Below are positions 57,650 to 64,000 of a stretch of DNA of 64,000 nucleotides, piece after piece. Below the pieces are notes generated by a model, which worked only from the letters and a program-made list of their open reading frames with translations, ran no database searches and was not told where the DNA came from. Source of the stretch: Enoplolaimus lenunculus (taxonomy: Eukaryota > Nematoda > Enoplea > Enoplida > Thoracostomopsidae); contig JASANG010002124.1 of assembly GCA_030248215.1 (NCBI GenBank), positions 113,700-177,699 of the forward strand. The letters run 5' to 3'. Every line of letters begins with the position of its first letter. Position 1 is the first letter of the stretch. Made by a program: the position numbers and the translations under genes.

Positions 57650-58560
57650 ACGCGGATGGGGAAATGGAACAACCTTGTTTCGGGCATTGGGAAAACGGGA
57701 CAGCTGCAATTTTACGCAAGGAAAACGGGACAATGTACAGGTCTGTTTCGGGCAAATGGCAAAACGGGGCAATATGACAGGCTTGTTTCGGGCGAAGGAG
57801 AAACCGGGACAGTTGCAATTGTTCGCTGGGAAAACCGGAAAGCTGCACAGGCTTGTTTTGGGCAAGTGGGAAAACAAACAGCTGAAATTTTCGCTGAGAA
57901 AACGGGACAATGGGACAGGCCTGCTTCGGGCAAATGAGAAAACGGGACAATGGGATAGGCTTGTTTCGGGCAAATGGGAAAACGGGATAGTCGCAAATTT
58001 TTGCTGGGAAAACGGAAAGGTTTGTTTCGGGCAAATGCGAAAACGGGACAGTCGCAAATTTTTGCTGGGAAAACGGAAAGGCCTGTTTCGAGCAAATGGG
58101 AAAACGGGACAGGCGTGTTTCGGGCAAATGGGAAAACGGGACTGTCGTGTTTCGGGCAAATGAAAAAACGGGACAGTTGCAATTTTTCGCTGGAAAACCG
58201 GACAGGTTTGTTTTGGGCATGTGGGAAAACGGGACAGCTGCAAATTTTCGCTGGGAAAACGGAACAGTGAGACAGGTGTGTTTTGAGCAAATATGAAACG
58301 GGACAGCCGCAAATTTTCGCGGGCAAAACGCGAAAATGGGACAGGTCTGTTTCAAACAAATGGGAAAACGGGACAGCTGCAACTTTTCGCTGGGAAATGA
58401 AACGGGTTTTTTTTTCGGGCAAATCGAAAAACGGAACATCTGAAATTTTTCGCTGGGAAAACGGAAAATGGGAGACAATGGGATATGCTTGTTTCGGGAA
58501 ATGGGAAAACGGGACTGCTGCAATCTTTCGCTGGGAAAACGGGAAAATGGGATAGTAGAG
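57650..58560. repeat. large minisatellite, GGGAAAACGGGACAG / TTTCGGGCAAATG unit
   Basis: About 900 bp of tandem copies combining GGGAAAACGGGACAG, TTTCGGGCAAATG and TTGCAAATTTTTCGCTGGG modules in a unit of roughly 50-70 bp. Long frames on both strands, including one of 324 codons, are products of the repeat. It abuts the left side of the Polinton and might belong to its terminal region. Confidence 0.88.
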
Positions 58561-58820
58561 GAAAAAGGGGGGTTCTGGCACACTTTTGCACTAGTTGGCA
58601 CCATGCCAGCAAAAGTTGGCACAGTTCCAACTAGTGCAACAATTTTGAAAGGTCAAATTTTGGTAAATTTTGCGTAAGTGGGACAAGCAAGTTACACTTG
58701 CGTAAATTTTTAAAGGTTAAATACGCTATAAAACAGTCTTCGTTTAAATGTACAAGTATAAAAGGGCTGACATTCGTAACATCTATTCAGTTTTCAAATT
58801 TTTGTTTATTTAAACCACGC

Positions 58821-59577
58821 ATGGATTCATCAGAGCTCAAGCTAGCTAAACCACCCTTTGCACAACTGGAATGCTATGTCATCAGTGGTGATGACAACTC
58901 TACCGTGCTTGTGTTATTTAACAGCGGTTGGAGTTGTCTGTCAAATTTTCGGGCATCACCAATGAAAATCAATGGCGTAAAGTACCGGAGTGTGCAGCAG
59001 TACCTAGAAGCGCAAAAGGCATTGTTTATTGGGCGGGCTGATTTGTACAATGTAATAATACAAACGTTCTCTCCGAGAAAATGTTTCGATATAATGCAAA
59101 CAGTAAAAGACGTTGTTCCTGAAGCATGGAACAAAAAAATTACCAACCTATTTAAAAGTTGCGCTGACAGCAAAATTTCAGCAGCATGCCGAGATGCGAA
59201 AAACGTTGTTAGACACCAATCAGGCGCTACTAGTGTTCGCAACCTCTTTCGACGATTATCTTGGCAACGGATTAGATATGATGGATCCGCAATCTGCCTT
59301 TCCGAAAAAAGTAAGTAAAATTTACGCAAAGCGGATTATCAAAAATGCAAAAAACTTGCTGCGCGCCTGTATGTGTTGCTGTAAATTCATTGTTTGCATG
59401 AACGCAATTCCCTGATTTACTAATATTAACGTTTGTTTCAGTATCCTGGGCACAATCTGCTTGGCGTGCTTCTAATGGAACTACGAGAACAATTTGTGAA
59501 AAAGACAGTCAAGGTCGAAGATGACAAATCTGTCAGACCAGAACAAGCTGAGTTGCCATCAGATTCAGAATTCGTAT
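58821..59577 (+). pseudogene. NADAR/YbiA-like domain gene of the Polinton
   Basis: Starts at an ATG about 65 bp after a TATA-like GTATAAAAGG. The N-terminal half shows the NADAR signature: LFNSGWSCLSNF, SPMKINGVKYRSVQQYLEAQ and KALFIGRADLY. NADAR proteins act on ADP-ribose-like or riboflavin-precursor compounds, and some bacterial members are reported to remove ADP-ribose from DNA. It lies just before the integrase in the same direction, so it is read as Polinton cargo. It appears broken, about one break. Its role in the element is unknown. Confidence 0.7.
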
Positions 59578-59630
59578 GAAATATAAATGCTGCACAAAAT
59601 ACAAACTCATTGTTTTTAATATGTTAATTA

Positions 59631-60604
59631 TTGTGCTTAATACAAATGAAAGTTTCGAATAAATTAAACAGTATACTTGAGTCTATTTATTACAATACTA
59701 GTTTGCCAGCATCGTTCACGAACGCGAACAAGCTCTGGCTAGCCGCACGAAAGCAGTTACCGTTGCTTAAGTTTTCTCAAGTAAAACATTGGCTAGCAGC
59801 GCAAGTTGTGCATCAGTTGCACAAAAGAAAATCTCGTCGCCATGCCACTACAACGATTAAAGTTGAGCGACCTAATCAACAATGGGATATAGACTTGATG
59901 TTTGTTCGAAAAGCTAAGCGTTACAATAAAAATTACCAGTATATCTTAATTACAATAGATCTTTTCAGTAGAAAAGCTTTCGTTGAACCGTTAAAAATAA
60001 GTATTCTAAAACTGTTGCCGATGCTTTCGTAACGATCCTAAAGCGTTCGGCCGACGTTCCTAAAGTTATTCGCTCAGACTACGGAACAGAATTCAAAGGC
60101 ACATTTGAAGCGCTTCTAAAGTCACGTGACATCAAACATTTCTGGGCTAACAATGCATACAAAGCTAATTATGCAGAGCGCTTTATTAGAACTTTACGCG
60201 GCAAAATTTTAAAGTATCTAACTCACACCAATAAACTGCGTTATATTGATGCTCTGCAAAAACTAGTTCAATCATACAACGACACCGTGCACCGCAGCAT
60301 AGGAACAGCGCCTAACGAAGCTGCTAAATGTAAGCTTCCTAAAATTAAGCCTAGTAAAACTGTACATAACACCAAACCTAAGTTTGTCTTCGAGTTGGGA
60401 GATTATGTAAGAATTGCTTTGGGCAAAGGTACATTCAAAAAATCAACAGAACAGTCCTGGACTGATGAATTGTATGAAGTTGTGCAACGCCGAATGGGAT
60501 ATCCGCCAACCTACAGACTGCAGGATATGCTCGGAGAACCTCTTACAGGTGCTTATTATGCCGCTGAGCTACAAAAGGTTCCAAGTGCCGTCAAAACAAA
60601 ATAA
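59631..60604 (+). pseudogene. Polinton integrase (DDE, chromodomain-like tail)
   Basis: Retroviral-type integrase used by Polintons for insertion. Visible in order: a helical N-terminal part with HQLHKRKSRR, the first catalytic block WDIDLMFV, then YILITIDLFSRKAFVEP, a block RSDYGTEFKG, the helix with ERFIRTLRGK, then NDTVHRSIGTAPNEA and a C-terminal DYVRIALGKGTF and DELYEVVQ region like those linked to chromodomains. The true start is not certain. It looks broken, about one break. Confidence 0.85.
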
Positions 60605-60724
60605 TGTTTGCGTGGGTCAGCACGTGACTAACGTAAACCTATAAAAGGTGGCGACCATAGCGCAAAACCATCATTTTATTGTTTTCTGGAAAACAAACTG
60701 TGTGTGTATTTATCAACTAATGAA

Positions 60725-61252
60725 ATGGCTTGTGGCAGCAATTTTCAACAGTTACGTTTTTCGGACCAGGAAATTTTAACTGAAATACAACGACTTATGT
60801 ATGCAAATTGTTGGGGCTGCAGTAGCGACAACCCAATGGTGCGTCGTTACGGTTCCGCACACCAGAACGGATGCGAAATGGACAAGCGGGACGTGATCGA
60901 CTTGTTCTTTCACGAGGCGGTCGTCAACTTGCACTACAAAGTGTGCATGAACATAAATCCGCACGTTCGTCGCATAACAATCAAGCGATTGAAGAAACTG
61001 TGGCGCGACGGCGTTACAGACAGCGAAGACACAGATATCGAAGATGACGATGATCGAAATGACAGCTGCTGCAAACACAATGAAAAGAAAGGTGCGAAAT
61101 CCAACAACAAAGGCAACAACAACAGCAACAACAACAAGAACAATAACAACAACACCAACGGTGAAAATATTATTACTGACGATGGCGACGCGACTGTTGA
61201 AAAGGAAGAAGACGAGCTGATGATTTCTGAAATTGTTACAGCTAAAAAATAG
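60725..61252 (+). CDS. small Cys/His and acidic Polinton protein
   Basis: 175 residues from the ATG at 60725, about 85 bp after a TATA-like CCTATAAAAGG at 60639. The N-terminal half has a CWGC followed by H and C (HQNGC), then a helical region with VVNLHYKVCMNINPH. The C-terminal half is a strongly acidic and Asn-rich run (TDIEDDDDRND, then NNN tracts). Similar small proteins with a CxGC and His/Cys cluster are found in Polintons, but their role is not known to me. Confidence 0.6.
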   Translation: MACGSNFQQLRFSDQEILTEIQRLMYANCWGCSSDNPMVRRYGSAHQNGCEMDKRDVIDLFFHEAVVNLHYKVCMNINPHVRRITIKRLKKLWRDGVTDSEDTDIEDDDDRNDSCCKHNEKKGAKSNNKGNNNSNNNKNNNNNTNGENIITDDGDATVEKEEDELMISEIVTAKK

Positions 61253-61333
61253 ACTGGGCAAAGAGTATATATATGCCCATCGCATTTATGATAGAATGTA
61301 TTTTTAATTGTTGCTTGGTTATTTTAATAAATT

Positions 61334-62176
61334 ATGCAGCATTACGACAGTGATAGCTTTTATGTTACTTTGCTAAGCAACACCTCATCTGCTGAATATC
61401 CAAACAACACGCACAGCTGTTTTAGCAATAGATTAGCCACACCGTTACATTTAGACAGAACTCGCTGGGAAGTTGGGCTTTGTGAGATAGTTTACCCAGA
61501 ACACATTTTAAACATTTCACCAAAAACTAATAGGAACGACCACGCGATTGACGACAGCGACAACTTTTACCCGTCACGTTATTCGTATAAGCACTTGATT
61601 GCGGGCGGCGATGTTGCATGGTTTCTAGAAACAATACCAGCAGCGCATTATGCTAACACGCATACCCTGATCTCAAGTATTAATCGTAACATTTCGGAAA
61701 ACGGGCGCAAAACGTTACAATTTAACTGCGACCATAATGAGGATAAAATTAAACTAAAATCAGTGCAAAAGGACAAACTGTCTTGGGTTGAATTTTCAAA
61801 AGCGGATGCTCAATTACTCGGCTTCGAACCAAACACAACCTATGTTGTGAAACCACTGGGAATTACAGCCCCGTATCGTGTTGATTTAATGGCAGGAGTG
61901 TCAACACTGTTTGTCTACTCAGACATTTGCAAAGCACAGCTAGTCGGGCAAACTGAACAACCATTACTACGAATAATATCGCGAAACGATATAGTAAGAC
62001 CAAAATCGGCAACTGTGCAAACAACACGAACTTTTTCGCGTCCCCACTATATGCCGCTTGAACGCAACTTGATCACAAGCATAAAATTATATATAAAAAC
62101 GGAACGCAACGTGTACGTTCAATTTGAGAATTGTGGTTGCGTTATTGCAAAGTTACATTTTCGACGCACTAATTAA
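61334..62176 (+). CDS. Polinton penton-like (minor capsid) protein
   Basis: 280 residues. The start FYVTLLSNTSSAEYPNNTHS and the following FSNRLATPLHLDRTRWEVGL and CEIVYP are the conserved opening of a protein widespread in Polintons and taken as the single jelly-roll minor capsid (penton) protein. The ATG at 61334 is well placed. It ends 3 bp before the next gene, fitting a capsid cluster. Looks whole. Confidence 0.72.
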   Translation: MQHYDSDSFYVTLLSNTSSAEYPNNTHSCFSNRLATPLHLDRTRWEVGLCEIVYPEHILNISPKTNRNDHAIDDSDNFYPSRYSYKHLIAGGDVAWFLETIPAAHYANTHTLISSINRNISENGRKTLQFNCDHNEDKIKLKSVQKDKLSWVEFSKADAQLLGFEPNTTYVVKPLGITAPYRVDLMAGVSTLFVYSDICKAQLVGQTEQPLLRIISRNDIVRPKSATVQTTRTFSRPHYMPLERNLITSIKLYIKTERNVYVQFENCGCVIAKLHFRRTN

Positions 62177-62179
62177 ACA

Positions 62180-62773
62180 ATGCGAATAATGACACACTTG
62201 CCGTTGGTGATTTCCCAACGCGGTTTTGGATTGGGTTCAGCATTTGCAACGCTAGCACGAGTGGCAATTCCTGCTGCTGCAACATACTTTGCGCCTCACG
62301 TTCTTCGGGGAGTTTCAGAAACGGTAGCATCTCAGATTCAAGCGAAACAACAACGCGGCAACGAGGTACCACCTCAGCTAAACGTGCATTCTGCATCGCA
62401 GCTGCAAAAACCAATAAGCGATAAGCCATCGCCGCAATTAAAAACCGACATAGCAGCTAGTGTTGGCAACGATCAGTGCCGTAGAGGAACCGAAAAACTA
62501 GCACGACGTATAGCGCAAAATATTGGAAAAAGCATTGCTGCAGACTTAACTGTTCACGCGTTCTACAACAACAATATTCAACGCGGCGACGGCGGCGGCC
62601 GTAACAAACAAAAATCGCGGCTTGCTGCGCAAGCCGATGCTCGCCGCGGCAATTTAAAATCATCGAAAATTACAAAAGCAAAAAGGGCAAAATCTCGCAG
62701 CAGCAGAAGCAAATCACGGCGTAGCGTTGGAAAAGGGCGACGTCAAATTCTTGCATCAGATATCTTTGGCTAA
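62180..62773 (+). CDS. small basic Polinton core-like protein
   Basis: 197 residues. The N-terminus has RGFGLGSAFATLARVAIPAA, an amphipathic Gly/Ala stretch found in Polinton proteins likened to adenovirus core or membrane-active proteins. The C-terminal third is rich in Arg, Lys and Ser (RAKSRSSRSKSRRS) and ends ASDIFG. Probably packaged with DNA and processed by the maturation protease, by analogy only. Looks whole. Confidence 0.6.
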   Translation: MRIMTHLPLVISQRGFGLGSAFATLARVAIPAAATYFAPHVLRGVSETVASQIQAKQQRGNEVPPQLNVHSASQLQKPISDKPSPQLKTDIAASVGNDQCRRGTEKLARRIAQNIGKSIAADLTVHAFYNNNIQRGDGGGRNKQKSRLAAQADARRGNLKSSKITKAKRAKSRSSRSKSRRSVGKGRRQILASDIFG

Positions 62774-62845
62774 CTGAAACGTATATAAGCAATTGTTAAT
62801 TTACGTACACACATTTGTACAGTTACTGTTTTTGCTAAAAACACA

Positions 62846-64000
62846 ATGTCAACAAATAGACCGATAAAACTAACCAAACGCAAGAGAAAGCATATTGACG
62901 GCAGTGGTACGACTATCAGCAACAATACGTCGTCAGCGGCTGCATTCAAGAATGAATTAGACCTTTTTTCGGACAAACTGTTTCAAAATTCAATTATTGA
63001 CAGTACGTGGAGCGACATTCGCCCATCCAACACTGTCAACGATGTCACTGCAATCAACTTTTTTATTGCTGGCAACGAAGATGAGTTTCTAGATCCAGTG
63101 TTTTACTTGAAAATCACAGCACGCATCATGTCTGCAAGTGGGAAACCACTACCTGCAGATTCAGAGGTTGCACTAGTTAATTTATTTGGTCATGCAATGT
63201 TTAAGCGAATTGATGTTAAATTGCAAGACAAAATCATATCGACCTCGTCGGATAATTACGCCTACAGGGCGTACATTGAACGTCTTTTAAACTTTGGTGG
63301 AGAACCTAAACGAAATCACCTTGCCGCTGAATGCTACTACAAAGATACTGCAGGACGAATCGATGCAATGGATTCAAAACAAAACAGTGGTTACGAAACT
63401 AGGCGATTGCTTGTGGCTGGAAGCCGAAAATTTGTAACGTTTGTGCGACTATCTACCGACCTGGCAACACAACCACGTCTAATGATCAACGGAATAGATT
63501 TGAACGTATCACTGCATCAAACACCGAACGCATTTCGATTAATGTACGCCACAACAACACAAGAACCAATCGTCGAACTGCACGACGTAACGCTATTTGT
63601 GCGTCGTGTGCGCCTTGCACCACCGATGGCGACTGCGATTGCAACTCAGCTACGAATTGAGCCAGCAAAATTTCCTATTTCGCGAGTTGTTGTCAAAGAA
63701 TTTCAAATATCTGCAGGACGTACGTTAATTAATCGGGAAAACATTTCACGAGGAGCGTTGCCGCGTTCGGTTGTTGTTGGCATGGTCGAAAGCGATGCAT
63801 TGACAGGATCAAGCCTAAAATCACCGTTTAATTTTGTGTCAAAGCGAGCTAGCTTTATATGTTTGTATCGCGAAAGTGAAATGATTCCCGCTGTTCCGTT
63901 TGCACCTCGGTGGGAAGACAACGATGCAGTGCGTGAATACTTAAGTCTGTTGAGCGTAGCTGGAAATTTCGGTTCAGACTTTGACAACGGCATTTCTTAC
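62846..64000 (+). CDS. Polinton major capsid protein, double jelly-roll, runs off the edge
   Basis: Open from the ATG at 62846 for 385 codons to the window edge. A basic N-terminus (KRKRKH) is followed by INFFIAGNEDEFLDPVFYLK, NLFGHAMFKRIDVKLQDK, YAYRAYIERLLNFGGE and CYYKDTAG, the typical order of the first jelly roll in Polinton and related virus capsids. The second roll begins later with ELHDVTLFVRRVRLAP. A TATA-like GTATATAAGC lies about 65 bp upstream. The visible part looks whole. Confidence 0.85.
   Translation, partial: MSTNRPIKLTKRKRKHIDGSGTTISNNTSSAAAFKNELDLFSDKLFQNSIIDSTWSDIRPSNTVNDVTAINFFIAGNEDEFLDPVFYLKITARIMSASGKPLPADSEVALVNLFGHAMFKRIDVKLQDKIISTSSDNYAYRAYIERLLNFGGEPKRNHLAAECYYKDTAGRIDAMDSKQNSGYETRRLLVAGSRKFVTFVRLSTDLATQPRLMINGIDLNVSLHQTPNAFRLMYATTTQEPIVELHDVTLFVRRVRLAPPMATAIATQLRIEPAKFPISRVVVKEFQISAGRTLINRENISRGALPRSVVVGMVESDALTGSSLKSPFNFVSKRASFICLYRESEMIPAVPFAPRWEDNDAVREYLSLLSVAGNFGSDFDNGISY

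Larger units (their letters stand above)
58560..64000 (+). mobile_element. Maverick/Polinton, left part (truncated by window edge)
   Basis: Recognised by its gene set in one orientation: NADAR-domain gene, retroviral-type integrase, small Cys/His protein, penton-like protein, small basic core-like protein and major capsid protein. The left boundary is approximate because the partner terminal repeat lies outside the window. Protein-primed polymerase B, the packaging ATPase and the maturation protease are expected to the right. The capsid-side genes look whole and the integrase side looks broken, about two breaks in the visible part. That suggests a fairly young copy, an inference from the small number of breaks. 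Confidence 0.88.

Noticed and set aside
57648-58622. 324-codon minus-strand frame and several overlapping frames
   Set aside because: All are translations of the GGGAAAACGGGACAG / TTTCGGGCAAATG minisatellite; residues repeat with the DNA unit on both strands.
60776-61285. 169-codon minus-strand frame rich in Val and Phe
   Set aside because: Shadow of the acidic, Asn-rich Polinton frame on the plus strand.

Overview
The window is nuclear DNA from an animal, most likely an invertebrate. It is AT-rich and has GT-AG introns. It carries animal-type membrane proteins (a DEG/ENaC sodium channel, a TRIC intracellular cation channel and an SLC22-type transporter) and is packed with small DNA transposons, foldback elements, minisatellites and one Maverick/Polinton. 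I could not identify the species. Internal TTAGGC-like arrays resemble the nematode telomere unit, but here they sit inside short mobile elements, so I do not use them for taxonomy.

Layout. 306-7168 (+): a DEG/ENaC channel gene with eight exons whose phases all join, lacking only its first exon(s) to the left. 11483-15472 (-): a TMEM38/TRIC gene with seven coding exons joining to a 286-residue protein. 21236-23044 (-): an intronless 602-residue SLC22-like transporter. 45960-47696 (+): the last two exons of an unrecognised, Asn/Ser-rich membrane protein. 54124-54331 (-): an orphan last exon ending in a WD40-like blade. About 58560-64000: the left part of a Polinton, with a NADAR-domain gene, an integrase, a small Cys/His protein, a penton-like protein, a small basic core-like protein and the start of a double jelly-roll major capsid protein. 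The Polinton runs off the right edge and looks lightly broken.

Most of the rest is repeats that can be sorted into families by their own ends. (1) A family with termini close to GGCCCATGT and 8-bp target duplications, whose members share ends but hold different interiors: TTAGGC-like arrays, a CTGTCC-type array, or inverted arrays of a roughly 90-bp unit forming 1.8-1.9 kb foldback elements. (2) TA-flanked elements of about 430 bp with CTGTAGTGACCCG ends, eight copies. (3) hAT-like MITEs of several kinds, many with recognisable 8-bp duplications. (4) TA-flanked GAGTCA/GAGTT foldback MITEs. (5) tRNA-derived SINE-like repeats. Several are nested, which gives relative ages. No operon-like or pathway link between the host genes is apparent. 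The most unusual points are the GGCC-ended element family with swapped tandem-repeat interiors, the NADAR gene beside Polinton genes, and a DEG/ENaC channel with Gly-Gly at the usual His-Gly gating site.
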